Part shown: in pieces, positions 30,599 through 42,350 of the stretch
How the letters are laid out: the number at the start of each line of letters is the position of its first letter
How positions within the stretch are numbered: position 1 is the first letter of the stretch
Assembly: GCA_949987705.1 (NCBI GenBank)
Contig: OX465281.1
Location: forward strand, 199,627,112-199,691,111
Length of the DNA: 64,000 nucleotides
Direction of reading: 5' to 3'
Origin: Thereva unica
Lineage: Eukaryota; Arthropoda; Insecta; Diptera; Therevidae
Notes under the pieces: generated by a model
Told to the model about the DNA's origin: nothing
The model's database searches: none
Seen by the model: only the letters and a program-made list of their open reading frames with translations
Translations under genes and position numbers: made by a program

Positions 30599-31466
30599 CT
30601 CCGGTATTACGCTTTCTTGGTTTTGGTTGTTCTTGATCTGGTATAATATTTTGGTCCGTATCCGATATCGATAGCGGCTGTTGTGTCGTTTCATCAGCCA
30701 CCGAGCAATCTTGAGTTGAAATTCCAACCACTGATCCAGCACAATCATCCGCTTGAACATCAGTGTCATACTCACTTTCGGATGGGGCATACAATTCATC
30801 CGAACCTGAACTAAAATCAGTATCTAATTGATTTTGCGTGCCTTCATCGTGTCTTTCAATTTCTTCAGGATGGGTCTGTGTTGTGTACTCCATTGTACCA
30901 TGAAACTCATTGGGCGTAATCGGCCTAATCTCGGGCGTTAGTTCGACAACTCCTGCAAAAAAAACATAGTCACTTGGCAAATGTAATAGTTCCTATGTCA
31001 ATTTTACCCTAGGTGATTTGAACTTTCTCCACTTTAGTTAAGGGTACAGCTTACACACACCACATGGGTTACTAAGACCAATACATCCACAAAATGAACA
31101 TATAGAAATAAATGAATTTATTATCTTAAATTAATTGAGACTTCTTATTTAAAAAGAAACACAGACAAACCTCGGTTTATGTCGAGCGAGTTGAGAGATA
31201 GTCTAAAACCGAGGTTGTTTACTTAGGTCTCTAATCCTAAGGTCAAAAGCAGGGCCGTATCGGAACAATTTTTTCCGTCACAATCGTTTTTATTCAAATT
31301 TTTTATATTTTTTCATGTAATAGCTACTTTATTTTTGTTAATAATAATTTTAAATTTTAATTTTTTTTAATAAAAAAATTTTTTTTTTTTTTTTTCAAAT
31401 AAGGAAAAATGTTTATTATAATTTTTATACATGAAATCTATACGAAACACTACACACATTCGCAAG

Positions 31467-31999
31467 TTATAAGCAAGTGTAAGTTAATTCTTCCGATACA
31501 TGTTCGCTAACGTTGGAAACTGTACCAGCGGTTTGTGGTTCACTTGCCGGTCCAACTTTCTTCGCAACAAATTCTTTGAAAAATTCAAACGCTTGCACAA
31601 CATCTTGCGAACAGTTTGTTTCAGTGCTTAACAACAATTGCATTTCATTCAACGAATCTAGATGTCGGCTGGAAAAATTTGTGCGTGTCGAAACGGGATT
31701 TGCTTTGGTTTGGAGACTATTTGCGGCACTTTCAGTGATTTGATCATCCGTTAAAGGCTCCCACCCCTGATCAAAATCATTGATACAGTCCAACCACTCC
31801 ACGATGTCTGTTCTCGCTTGTTCTCGCTGTTCATCTGAACACTGTATGACGTTCAAAACGTTATCGCTAATTCGTTCACTCGTGTTAAGATTATCTTGGC
31901 TCTCATATTCGGACGAAGGAGAAGCAACAAGATCGCCCAGTAAACTCTTCCACATTTTTTGAATTGTTGAATCAGACACATAATCCCACGATTTGCTTA
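31467..31999 (-). pseudogene. Tigger transposase exon 3, C-terminal tail
   Basis: Continues in frame across the LTR insertion as SKSWDYVSDSTIQKMWKSLL, the helical end of DDE_1 transposases, then an acidic, glutamine-rich tail ending at 31467. With the LTR and introns removed and the 1-bp deletion repaired the protein would be about 542 residues, normal for Tigger. 31163-31466 is 3' untranslated sequence. Confidence 0.8.
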
Positions 32000-32003
32000 A
32001 CAT

Positions 32004-33971
32004 TGTAACGGTCAGTTTTGCCTAAATATCTACTTGACTAAAAACTACGGTGTAGAAGAAAATCGAGTAGTTGGTTGGGAACAAAAAGGTAGGCGGAGAA
32101 AAAAAAATAGAGTTGGGAATTTGGACGTATGGATAATTGAACGGAAAAAAAAGTTTCTGTTTCGAAAAAAATATAAAATTGGAAAAAATTTTTAAAATAT
32201 TTATGCCTGTATGGTCATTTTTTATCAATGATACGAAACGGGAGGAATAGTCAAGGACAGGAAAGGTCTCGATTGTTCGATTAATGAAAATCTGGAGAAG
32301 AAAATTGTGCGTCTGGTCCAAATACGGCATTCATCATTCAATGCATTAGGAGCGTGTTGAATACTTTTAGTTCCATCGTGAAATCCTCAAAAATATATAA
32401 ACACAACAAGGGAAGAAAGAACATTTTATTCGAAAAGGCTCTCAGTCAATTCAAATTGCTGTTGATTGCTGGGGTCCAGAGATGAAGACAAGCTGGTGAA
32501 TCCATAAAGAAGAATAAGTTGGCACTTGGTTGTAAGTTCCTGCAGGATATCTGGAAATCCTTAACCGCACAAAAAGAGCAGGGATAATAAGGTATTTTTA
32601 TATTCATTGTTATTTATGATGGGAAAAGGAATATGGCCGTCTTGGCAGCGAAGTGTTCTCCTACGCTTGTGAATTTCATGTGGTTGATTCATTATGTTAA
32701 AAGGAATTGACAAGCTTACAGATTATACAGGTTAATCGGCAAAGTATTGAAGAAATCAGTTACCAAACCATCTTTTGAAGACGTAAATAAAATACAAGAA
32801 ATCGGGCAAATTGTCTTGCCTTTCTGGATGCGAACATTTTTTTTTGTTCCTTGTTCCTAAACCAGTCACATTGCTGTGTGGTGATTGAACGCGAAGGTTT
32901 TTGATGGAGTGCATTAACCGCTGGGAAACGTCATAAGTTAGTCATGAAATCCCAGACAATGTTTTTCTAAGTTAAACGAAGAACAACATAACAATATCTA
33001 AAAGAAAAGAAAAACAAAACAAATAAGAGAATACAGATTTTTAAATATATACTTTGTTATTATATTCACTATATTTAATTTTATCTTATTTACATTTCCT
33101 TGTGGACTTTCACAATTATAACTATCCTTTTTTATTCATTATATTTAACACTAACACAACTAAACACTAAATTACAACGAAATATACGACACACCCACAC
33201 AAAAATATACCAACTACAATTTTGTTCATGATTTTACATATCAATAACTCATAATTTTACATGTAGTTAGTATTAAGGTTTATCCTATTTAAAAATATTT
33301 ATGACAGTATTTTGCTCCTTGTTAGATCAATTTTGTTTCATTCTTGTGTTGGTTAATCCTTGTGTTGGTTCCGATAATTTGTTCTTCCGTTAGTTTATAC
33401 GGTCATTTGTAATACCATTTGTACAAAACGAGGAGTATTGGCCATTACTGCGCGTTTTCGTTTTAACTTGAGCTTCATACATATGTACCTAAAATAATGA
33501 AACATTAATTTCGTTGAATTTGATCATTTAATTTTAATAGTGGACAAGGAATTATAATTATTGTCGTGGTTGATGGTTATTCTTTGTAATTGTTGTTTTG
33601 ATGATTAAATGGTTATAAATAATAGAATGTCCAGGCGTTAAAATTTTTCTTGTGGAATGGTTGAGGGGGGGTCATTCCTTTTCAGGGTTTGACGCGGCTC
33701 AGGCGATGACCGGAGAATGATGGACGGAAGTCAAAGTTGCACAGACACAGGTAAGTGGTGAACCAACCGCGGTAAGCCCCGGCCACACACCCCACGACCC
33801 CTCCGGCGAGCTAGATAACTCCGTGTGGCCGGCGTAGGAGTTCCGGAATTTAGTTTCCTTTCTTATGTATGGTATTGGCTCCTTGGTCATGCTTTTCCGG
33901 GCTTATGGCTAAGGGGGTAATACCTCGCATAAGTGGCGCCCACTATTTTATCGCGCCATTATGCTGTTACA
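32004..33971. repeat. Solo LTR of about 1.97 kb inside the Tigger transposase
   Basis: Starts TGTAACGGTC and ends GCTGTTACA, with a 4-bp ACAT duplication (32000-32003 and 33972-33975) that exactly restores the Tigger frame. No gag or pol coding is inside. The right part (33650-33960) is GC-richer. Terminal TGTAAC/GTTACA is the same on both strands, so orientation is uncertain. It shares the TGTAACGGTC start with the LTR-like ends at 21801 and 63729. Confidence 0.7.
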
Positions 33972-34294
33972 ACATATCAACGCAATGATACAAATTAACT
34001 TTTTTCACGACGTCTATCATCGACAAGGGTTGGTCTTCATTTTCGAAGTAAAATTTTTCCAACAAGTGCCTCTTGTAGATCTTTTTGACCAAAGCGATGA
34101 TGTCTTGGTCTAACGGTTGAATGATGGCAGTCGTGTTTGGTGGCAAATAAATAACTTCAACATTCTCATTGACATCGTTTAACTCTTTTAATGTGCAGTG
34201 AGAGGGCGCGTTATCTGTAAGTAGAAAAATGTTCCCTGATCCGTTGGTTTCTTGTTGATGCTCCAAAGCACATGGAACAAAATAATCCTTGAAC
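33972..34294 (-). pseudogene. Tigger transposase exon 3, first part
   Basis: Begins after a T-rich AAG acceptor at 34295 and joins exon 2 in phase as MEWFKDYF. It holds IFLLTDNAPSH and VIYLPPNTTAIIQPLDQ, the second and third catalytic aspartates of the DDE_1 superfamily. The frame meets the solo LTR at 33972, within VDML, and continues at 31999. Confidence 0.85.
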
Positions 34295-34394
34295 CTTGAA
34301 AAAAAAATTTGTGTAAATATGCGAAGTTTTTAAAACCCGGTTTTTGAATACAAATTGCTTTCTAATATAATGTACGTGTTTAGGGCTCCGTTAG

Positions 34395-35642
34395 TGTTTC
34401 GGTCCGAAACACTTATTCATCCAATTAAAAATGCTAAAAAGAATAAAAAAGAATTAATTAAAGAAAATAATAAAAGAAATTACATAAACATAACCTGGAG
34501 TCGGCTACCATAAGTCAACTCGAATTCCTATAGTGCGATGATGCAGACTAAAAATAAAAAGAAATAAAAACATAAATAATTGATTGATATGAACCAAAAG
34601 ATAATAACATGATAAACATATAAACAAACACACTAATAGCAACATAACAAACATTTAAAAACAAATATAAACAAACTAGAACATAAAAACTGGAAAATAA
34701 TACATATCGTAAAATATAACACATAACACAAAAATATATTGAGAAAAGTAAATACTCACCATAATAAACAATCTTGTAACACAAAACACTTAAAAAAAAA
34801 TCGAAAATTAAAAATAACAAATATAAAAATATAAAACAAAACAAACGCACTGCACTCGCGCACAAATAAATTCCACGAACTGTCAGAAAAAGCTCTTGTC
34901 AAATGAAAAGCTTTTTGAAGTACTAAAACGCAAATAATTCAAATTATAATAAACGAAATCAGTCGGCGCCATATTTTTAACGCGTAGCTCAGTTAAAATT
35001 TCGATGAAAGTTGTCACTGTTGCAAGGTGGGGGGACAGCCGGGGGAAATATAAACCCGATGCAAGCACAGTGCGGGGCTTTTGATCTGTGCAAGTAAAAG
35101 CTGTGGCATTGCCCACCATCAAGCATCCATAGAGTTTTTTTATAATTTTAATCGCGAATTTGCAGTGGCGTTGCCCACATCGTATAGAGTAGGGTTATAT
35201 AGAAGGCGAGTATTCACCGTCTTCTCTTTGTTAGGATAGAATAGGTCGAGTGTTTAAAAAAACGAATTTTTTTAAAATTTTTGAAATTTAATAAAAAAAA
35301 TTTTTTGAAGTAATTTATCTATCCAATTGAGAAATTGTATAGATAAGTTAATAAGGAAAATTTATTATTTTTTCCTTGAGTGCATTTGCCTCAGGTTAAA
35401 TAATTATTTTCTGAAAGAACAATAAAAAACTAACCAGGGAATTGGCCCAAACTAAAATATTTGGATAAATAAATATATATATATATATATAAAAATTAAG
35501 GATTTAGAATTTATAGAATTTATACAATATTTAAAAGAGAAAATAATAAGCAATAAAGTAATTTAAATCGAACCAACTTTTTTAATTAAAAAAAGAACCT
35601 GATCCACATTGTTTTCAGCAACGGTCAGGTGACACCGTTACA
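34395..35642 (+). repeat. 5' LTR of BEL-1
   Basis: 1,248 bp, almost identical to 42351-43596. The minus-strand frames of 105 and 79 codons seen in both LTRs (34548-34865, 34883-35122) have no family signature and are not called. A TATATAGAAGG near 35197 could be the promoter. Confidence 0.93.
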
Positions 35643-35787
35643 TTGGTCCTTCGAGCCGGATCTGGTTGCAGATAAATTACTTTATTGTTTAGTATTAGTT
35701 AATTTGATTGAGATTTGACGTTGAATATCCAAATATTTTTGTTGTTGGTTGTTTGTTTTTATATATGTTAATAACTAAACGTGCAAA

Positions 35788-38700
35788 ATGAAGGACGTAT
35801 TGCAACAACAGACCACGCTAAAAGCCCAACTAGACCAGATAATTGCAAATTATAATAAAACGTCGAAACACCGTCGAACTGCAGGTTATATCAACGGGAG
35901 GCTGGAAATAATCAGAAATATCTGGAGAAATTTCGATGAGAACCATTTGCAATTAGGGGCCGCGGACATAACCAGCATCAAGGATGAAAAAACTCAAGCC
36001 GCTTTAGCCGCATATGCAGAGGGCACTAGATACAGAGAATTTGATGAAGCGTATTCAGTGTTCTTCGGAGAGCTGCAAGATGCATTGGCATCTAGTGCAC
36101 TCCAACAAGCATCTGCGTCTGCATCAAATGAATTGCCAAATCAGCAAAGTATTCCTTTGAAGCTGCCGACGGTGGAAATTCCAAAATTTGACGGGCAATA
36201 TACGGCATGGCAAGCATTTCATGACAGGTTTACATCGTTAATACATAATAATGCTCGTTTAACGCCTGTGGACAAGTTGCACTACTTGAAAGGTAGCCTT
36301 ACGGGAGAGGCACGTGGGGATCTCGACGCATTCGATATGACCTCCGCGAATTATATGGCTGCCTGGGACTTATTGTGCAAACGTTATAATAAGAGAAGAT
36401 TGCTGATATGCGCCCAGTTGAAACGTCTATTCTATCAACCCAAGCTCACGCATGAATCGCACAAAGATTTACGAACGATGGCAGATGATTTACAGCGCAT
36501 TCGACATGCCCTTCAGGTGTTAAAGGTGAACATATCTGAGTGGGACGACATTGTTGTCTTCGTAACATCGCACAGATTGCCAGACAAAACAAGAAGCCAG
36601 TGGGAAGAATTGATATCCAAATCAGATGAGATGCCGTCATTAGGAGATTTTACCAAGTTCCTTGAGGAGAGATACAGAACTTTGGAAGCAATAAAGGATG
36701 TCAATACACACAAGCCCACAACACAGTACAAAGGTTTAGAGAGAGTGCGCAACCGTACCACAAACTGCTATGTAAGCGAAAACAAAGGTTGTCCTTTGTG
36801 CAAGGGGAACCATCAGCCGCAGTATTGTAGGTACCTGCAACGAAAATCTCCTGCTCAAAGGAGCAGAGTAATAAAAGAAAACAAACTCTGTTTTGACTGC
36901 ATAGGAAGTCATCACGGCAGTCCATGCCAATCGAACAAAACCTGTCCGGTGTGCAAGGAAACGCATTCCTTACAACAATGCGAAAAATTCCTAGGAATGG
37001 ACATAGCCGAAAGACGTAATCTGATGAGTAAATCCAGACTATGCTATAGATGCCTGCGACCGCATCACAGCAGAGTATGTCCCAGCAGTAATAAATGTTA
37101 CAAATGTGGAAAGGGACATCACTCGTTACTACATGAAGATGTTAAAGGTGAAATGGCCAACGAAACGCAGCAACGTGAAGTAACGACGTGTAATTATAAT
37201 GAAAGTGCAACGCAAAGTATGCTAGCTACAGCTTTAGTGAAGGTGAGGAACAACAAGGGCAACAGTATAACCCTGCGAGCAGTGATCGATCCGGGGTCCC
37301 AAAGTTCATTTTTGACCGAAGCAGCATTCCAAACGTTACAGCCAGAAACAATACCAACCACGATGCAGATAAACGGGTTGGGCTCTATAAAAGTAGCATC
37401 ATCTAGAAAAATTGCCTGTTTTACGTTAGCAGCCACTACACGCTCTAATTATGAAACGGCCGTACAAGCATATGTCGTCAAGGCCATAACGAACATATGC
37501 CCACCGAAACGATCCAAATGGCACGACTGGTCTTACATCGATGGATTGGAACTAGCAGACCCAAAGTTCACTGACCAAGGACGAATCGATATTCTTCTTG
37601 GTGTAAAAGTGTACGCGAACATCATTGAGAATGGAATACGCAAGGGACATCACCAATCACCAACCGCTCAGAAGACTAGCCTGGGATGGATATTACTCGG
37701 AGAGGTAGCAACAGCACCAGCCCAGAACACAAGTTTTTCAGGGTTCACACTTTCAGAAGGTAATGATTTAAACATACTTAGTCAACAAATAAGGAAATTC
37801 TGGGAATGGGAAGAAGTATCAGAAGAAAGGAAGATGACAAGTGAAGAAAAGGATTGTGAACTATTTTACGAAAGGACTACAAAACGTTTGTCCAATGGGT
37901 CGTACCAAGTGAAGTTACCATTTAGAGGAGGCACACCTCCAGAGTTAGGAGAAAGCAAGGCGCAGGCAGCTTCAAGATTTAAGCAGTTAGAAAAGAAGCT
38001 GATTCAAAGGCCAGACATACAGTCACCCTATGCTGAATGTCTAAAGGAATATATCACCATGGGGCATATGAATGCAGTAACGACCAAAGAAGAACGGGCA
38101 TACTATATGCCGCATCATGCAGTATTTAAAGAGAGCACAACAACCAAGGTCAGAGTGGTTTTCGATGCATCGGCCAGGTCATCAAATGGGCGAAGCCTAA
38201 ATGAACAAATGTTGACTGGTCCAACTTTACAACCGAAATTATATGCCACCCTGTCCAACTGGAGGAAACATAAGTATGCGTTGACAGCAGACATCGAGAA
38301 GATGTACAGGATGATCCTTCTCGACCCAGAAGATAGAAAGTATCAAACTATATTGTGGAGGGAACATAGCTGCGAGCCCATCCAGGAATATCAACTGAAT
38401 ACAGTGACGTTTGGTACCACTTCAGCACCGTACTTAGCAATCAAGACTCTTCAACGACTTGCGACAGATGATAAAGAAAAATATCCAAAGGCATCCAAGG
38501 TAGCCTTCTCAGATTTTTATGTAGACGATGTCCTGACTGGTGCAGATACCATCAAGGAAGCATTGGAAATACAAGATGAACTCATAAATTTATTAAAGGG
38601 AGGTGGATTCCACCTAAGAAAATGGGCGGCTAATCACCAAGCGTTATTAGAACAAGTGCGCGCAGAGGATCGAGAAATACAACTTCCTCTTAACTTGAAA

Positions 38701-41073
38701 GAGGAAAATCACATCAAGGCGCTTGGCATTTTGTGGCACCCAAATCAAGATTACTTCTCGTACGCAATTAAGCAAGCAGAATTTACTAAAGCAGCGACGA
38801 CTAAAAGACAGATACTATCCGAGGTAGCGAAGTTATTTGACCCTCTCGGATGGATATCTCCCTGTGTGTTGATCGCGAAAATTATTATGCAAAAATTGTG
38901 GTTAGCCGGACGAGATTGGGACGAAACGGCTGGTGAAGAAGTGATAGAAGAGTGGAGTGAATTTAAGAATCAGCTACATCATATTGTTGAATTAAAACTA
39001 CCTAGATGGATTAACATGTATCAGGCCAGGCCCACATATCAATTACATGGTTTCTGTGATGCGTCCACGCGAGCATTTGCCGCAGTAGTATACGTACGCA
39101 CGATAAGCAGTGATGGTACAGTTCATGTTAACCTTATAGCATCTAAGACACGAGTAGCACCCATTAAGCCCACGTCATTGCCACGACTAGAGTTGTGTGG
39201 AGCAGCCCTGTTGAGCCGACTAATGAAGCAGATCCAAGTCGACATGAAACTTGAGCACGGGCAGAGTTGGTGTTGGACCGACTCAACGATTGTTTTAGCC
39301 TGGCTAAGAGGACTCCCCAACCGATGGAAGACATTTGTAGCTAATCGGGTAGTAGAAATCACAGAAAACACCATCAACAGTTCATGGCGATACGTGTCCG
39401 GCAAGGAAAATCCAGCAGATTTAGCGTCCAGAGGAGTAATGCCATCGAAGATAGCAACCGCTTCACTATGGTGGCAAGGACCGAAGTGGTTAAAGGACCT
39501 CGAAGACACTTGGCCCAAAGGTGACATAAAAGAATGGACCACGGATTTGGAGAAAAGGAGTAATACGACAGCAATGATTACTAACGCGGATGACCAGCAG
39601 GACTGGTTGAATCGTTTCTCATCATATACAAGGACAATACGAACAATAGCTTACTGTATGAGATTTTTCCAACGATGCAAAGGAAAGAAAAAAGTGGACA
39701 GCACACAGCTAACTGCAGAAGAAATAAATGATGCCAGAGCACGGGTAATTCGACTAGTGCAAAGGTACATGTTTCCATCCGAATATAATCAGTTACACCG
39801 AGGAGAAACACTACGAAGAAATAGCCAGTTGATCAAATTAACCCCATTTCTCGCAGCAGATGGAACCATAAGAGTAGGAGGCAGATTACGCAATGCAAGG
39901 ATTTCGTATAACCAAAAACACCCGATGATCCTGCTGCCCAACCATCATATAACGAACATCATAGTGGACTATTATCATAAAACCTCGTTACACGGTGGAC
40001 CCCAGTTAGTTCTAAATTCCATAAGAACGCAGTTTTGGATTATTAATGGTATGTCCACAGTAAAAAAGAGGATCCAAGGATGTCCAAGGTGTATCAGATT
40101 TCGGGCAGCACCACCAACGCAGATCATGGGAGATTTACCAGACGCTAGACTTGCACAGACGTATCCCTTTCAGAACGTCGGGCTGGATTTCGCCGGCCCA
40201 ATAGATTTGAAGATGTCAAAACACAAAGGCTCAAAAATTTATAAAGGATATTTTTGCATATTTGTATGCATGACGACTAAGGCGACACATATAGAGGTAA
40301 CCTCCGACATGTCATCTGATGCGTTTGTGGCTGCGTTTAGGAGATTCGTGGGAAGAAGAGGTTTATGCGAGAATATCTACTCCGATAATGGAACTAATTT
40401 TGTTGGTGCTAGTAAAATACTACGAAACCAGTTTAAAGAAGCCATCGAAAAAGCATCAGCAGTAACAGCACAGCAGGTAGCGCATCTAGGGATTAAATGG
40501 CACTTTAATCCACCTGCTGCTCCACATTTTGGCGGCCTATGGGAGGCCGGAATTAAAAGTATTAAATTTCACTTGAAGCGAGCTACAGAAGGAAGAATAT
40601 TTACCTTTGAGGAATTAAATACTTTATTAATTCAAATAGAATCGTGTTTAAATTCGAGACCGTTGTGGCCACTGTCAGCAGACTCATCTATAGTCGATGC
40701 GTTAACCCCAGGACACTTCTTAGTAGGACGAAACATGCAAGTGATACCAGATCCAGAACTTCAACAAACCCACAGCTATGTAGACAGGTGGAAATATATA
40801 CAACAAACGTTGCAGTATTTTTGGAAAAGATGGTCTAGTGAGTATTTATCACAGCTGCAACAAAGGCAAAAATGGCGCACTAAGCAACCAGATGTAAACG
40901 TAGGTCAAGTGGTCATTATGATCGAAGATAACCGGCCTCCAGCGCAATGGCCATTAGGAAAAATAATAGAAGTTCACCCTGGAGAAGATGGACACATCAG
41001 AGTAGTTACTCTGCTATATAAGACCACACGCATTAAACGTCCCATTAGCAAAATATGTCCGTTACCTGCATGA
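35788..41073 (+). CDS. Gag-Pol polyprotein of BEL-1
   Basis: One frame of 1,761 residues, full length for BEL/Pao. Order: Gag with the DUF1759-type block (IPKFDGQYTAWQAF, about residues 130-220), five CxxC..H..C-like knuckles (about 337-455, from CPLCKGNH to CYKCGKGHH), aspartic protease (IDPGSQSSFL, about 500), reverse transcriptase (TADIEKMYR near 832, FYVDDVLTGAD near 910), RNase H (CDASTRAFAAVVYV near 1088), and integrase with a zinc region (CPRCIRF), DFAGPID (about 1468), SDNGTNF (about 1531) and FGGLWEAGIKS (about 1586) giving the DDE triad. No damage seen. Confidence 0.95.
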   Translation: MKDVLQQQTTLKAQLDQIIANYNKTSKHRRTAGYINGRLEIIRNIWRNFDENHLQLGAADITSIKDEKTQAALAAYAEGTRYREFDEAYSVFFGELQDALASSALQQASASASNELPNQQSIPLKLPTVEIPKFDGQYTAWQAFHDRFTSLIHNNARLTPVDKLHYLKGSLTGEARGDLDAFDMTSANYMAAWDLLCKRYNKRRLLICAQLKRLFYQPKLTHESHKDLRTMADDLQRIRHALQVLKVNISEWDDIVVFVTSHRLPDKTRSQWEELISKSDEMPSLGDFTKFLEERYRTLEAIKDVNTHKPTTQYKGLERVRNRTTNCYVSENKGCPLCKGNHQPQYCRYLQRKSPAQRSRVIKENKLCFDCIGSHHGSPCQSNKTCPVCKETHSLQQCEKFLGMDIAERRNLMSKSRLCYRCLRPHHSRVCPSSNKCYKCGKGHHSLLHEDVKGEMANETQQREVTTCNYNESATQSMLATALVKVRNNKGNSITLRAVIDPGSQSSFLTEAAFQTLQPETIPTTMQINGLGSIKVASSRKIACFTLAATTRSNYETAVQAYVVKAITNICPPKRSKWHDWSYIDGLELADPKFTDQGRIDILLGVKVYANIIENGIRKGHHQSPTAQKTSLGWILLGEVATAPAQNTSFSGFTLSEGNDLNILSQQIRKFWEWEEVSEERKMTSEEKDCELFYERTTKRLSNGSYQVKLPFRGGTPPELGESKAQAASRFKQLEKKLIQRPDIQSPYAECLKEYITMGHMNAVTTKEERAYYMPHHAVFKESTTTKVRVVFDASARSSNGRSLNEQMLTGPTLQPKLYATLSNWRKHKYALTADIEKMYRMILLDPEDRKYQTILWREHSCEPIQEYQLNTVTFGTTSAPYLAIKTLQRLATDDKEKYPKASKVAFSDFYVDDVLTGADTIKEALEIQDELINLLKGGGFHLRKWAANHQALLEQVRAEDREIQLPLNLKEENHIKALGILWHPNQDYFSYAIKQAEFTKAATTKRQILSEVAKLFDPLGWISPCVLIAKIIMQKLWLAGRDWDETAGEEVIEEWSEFKNQLHHIVELKLPRWINMYQARPTYQLHGFCDASTRAFAAVVYVRTISSDGTVHVNLIASKTRVAPIKPTSLPRLELCGAALLSRLMKQIQVDMKLEHGQSWCWTDSTIVLAWLRGLPNRWKTFVANRVVEITENTINSSWRYVSGKENPADLASRGVMPSKIATASLWWQGPKWLKDLEDTWPKGDIKEWTTDLEKRSNTTAMITNADDQQDWLNRFSSYTRTIRTIAYCMRFFQRCKGKKKVDSTQLTAEEINDARARVIRLVQRYMFPSEYNQLHRGETLRRNSQLIKLTPFLAADGTIRVGGRLRNARISYNQKHPMILLPNHHITNIIVDYYHKTSLHGGPQLVLNSIRTQFWIINGMSTVKKRIQGCPRCIRFRAAPPTQIMGDLPDARLAQTYPFQNVGLDFAGPIDLKMSKHKGSKIYKGYFCIFVCMTTKATHIEVTSDMSSDAFVAAFRRFVGRRGLCENIYSDNGTNFVGASKILRNQFKEAIEKASAVTAQQVAHLGIKWHFNPPAAPHFGGLWEAGIKSIKFHLKRATEGRIFTFEELNTLLIQIESCLNSRPLWPLSADSSIVDALTPGHFLVGRNMQVIPDPELQQTHSYVDRWKYIQQTLQYFWKRWSSEYLSQLQQRQKWRTKQPDVNVGQVVIMIEDNRPPAQWPLGKIIEVHPGEDGHIRVVTLLYKTTRIKRPISKICPLPA

Positions 41074-41182
41074 AGGGGACAGGAAATATGTGTATGTGTC
41101 CGTCTGAAATGTGAAGTCCAAACCTAAAAATTACCTAAAACTAATTGTGATATTTTAGATTTACAGAGTTATATAAATTATA

Positions 41183-42106
41183 ATGGAGTCTCAACAACCG
41201 CTGAGCGAAGGCCTTGATGACGTCCTAGAACTGTGGCCATTTGGGGACCCACAGATCGACGAAATGCTGAAGGATGTTCCTCCACTGGAAGACTGGGAAG
41301 TGGACTTATTCCTTCCTGAAATAGGCGACATCCCAACAACTCCCGGGAAGAACCTCGACCTGCGAGATTTATCGCCAGTGGCACCTCGAGATACCAGTCC
41401 TCGCACTCCTAGGAGAGACATGCCGACGCTTGAGTCATCACCAGCAGCACACTTAGGCGCCATCCCACGCACGCCAGGAAGAGACATCCAATTCCAAGAG
41501 TTGTCGCCATTACCACACCGAGGCACCATCGCACGAACTCCAGGAAGGGACAATCAAGTTCGAGAATTGTCGCCGGTACCAGCGCAAGGTACCATCCCAA
41601 GGACTCCAGGCAGGGATCTCAAGCTGGAAGGTTCATCAGCAGAACGAAAAGGAGCTATCCAAGAAAAAGGATCATCGCCCCAAAAGAGATCTCTTCAAGA
41701 GTCATCGCCCCCGCCACGCAAGAAGTCTCATCCAATACAAAATGCAGGACCGGCAATACGAAAAAGAAAGGTGCAAGCGCGAGACGTAGTGCCTCCACCC
41801 CCACACGAGGCTATTCCAGGTACGTCGGCTCAGAGTAGATTCCAACGTCGTCCACCACCAGTAGAAGCAAAGCCAACTAGCGGACTGGACAATAAAATGT
41901 ATACAATTCCGACGAGGGAAGGAAAGTATTTCGACATCACATACCGGCAGTACAATTCCATCCCATTTAAACATATACGGGAATCAACACGTAAGCGGTA
42001 CACCGTGTTCCTCGGAGACACTCACAAGGTGGTCGTGAAAATCAGGAACAACAAATTAGTTTGGCAAGGATATACCGAGATTAAATCAAAAAACAAATTA
42101 AATTAA
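41183..42106 (+). CDS. Post-pol ORF of BEL-1, 307 residues, unknown function
   Basis: Starts 110 bp after the pol stop, in a different frame, and ends about 245 bp before the 3' LTR. An acidic N-terminus (LDDVLELWPFGDPQIDEML) is followed by about five imperfect 22-residue repeats of the type IPRTPGRDxxxxELSPxPxxGT (residues 50-150), a basic Pro/Ser linker, and a compact-looking C-terminus (YTIPTREGKYFDITYRQY, then RKRYTVFLGDTHKVVVKI). No signal peptide or membrane segment, so it is not an env. Codon structure is intact in a young element, which argues for selection. Nucleic-acid or capsid binding is conceivable but unproven. Confidence 0.7.
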   Translation: MESQQPLSEGLDDVLELWPFGDPQIDEMLKDVPPLEDWEVDLFLPEIGDIPTTPGKNLDLRDLSPVAPRDTSPRTPRRDMPTLESSPAAHLGAIPRTPGRDIQFQELSPLPHRGTIARTPGRDNQVRELSPVPAQGTIPRTPGRDLKLEGSSAERKGAIQEKGSSPQKRSLQESSPPPRKKSHPIQNAGPAIRKRKVQARDVVPPPPHEAIPGTSAQSRFQRRPPPVEAKPTSGLDNKMYTIPTREGKYFDITYRQYNSIPFKHIRESTRKRYTVFLGDTHKVVVKIRNNKLVWQGYTEIKSKNKLN

Positions 42107-42350
42107 TTGTAAAATAATAAAAACAAACCATAACGTGAAATTTACAATATAATTATAGCATCATAAAATCACAATTGAATTGTAATAGATTATAAGATTG
42201 AATTTGAAAATAGTGTTAAGATAAAATGAAGTAAGCTAATGAAAGAAGAATTATAATAAAAAAATAAAACTATATATATATGTATATACATCTGGAACAT
42301 CCGCATGTTATTTTATATGTTTGATGCGACGCATCAAAGAGAGGGGAGAA

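Larger units (their letters stand above)
29772..30887. repeat. 558-bp tandem duplication
   Basis: 29772-30329 and 30330-30887 appear identical; the encoded peptides match residue for residue and each copy holds the same MITE. The junction has two or three bases of microhomology (CT/TGT). Because the MITE is duplicated too, the duplication is younger than the MITE insertion, unless it is an assembly artefact. Confidence 0.9.
29366..30954 (-). pseudogene. N-terminal part of a DUF7869-like transposase-like gene
   Basis: Minus strand: a TTTTTTTTGCAG acceptor at 30955 opens an exon with an acidic stretch (SSGSDELYAPSESEYDTDVQ) and a basic PKPRKRN. After a MITE come NMNEWKRLKNARFEKQESGK and KQAKCLGPRC, then a cysteine block, ISEDDRKSIHSHFWNLASWK, FRFYLTVKENG and VCRNMFINTLNIGEKTVRTW, in the order found at the start of this family. 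A 558-bp tandem duplication repeats the first half, and a hAT element ends the gene at 29366. The catalytic region is missing. Confidence 0.6.

Noticed and set aside
34548..34865. 105-codon hydrophobic minus frame in the BEL-1 LTR (also 42504-42821)
   Set aside because: It is repeated only because LTRs are duplicated; composition is that of AT-rich antisense sequence and no family signature is seen.
41191..41600. Antisense frames over the BEL-1 post-pol ORF
   Set aside because: They mirror the repeat array of the sense ORF, which has the better start, position and length.
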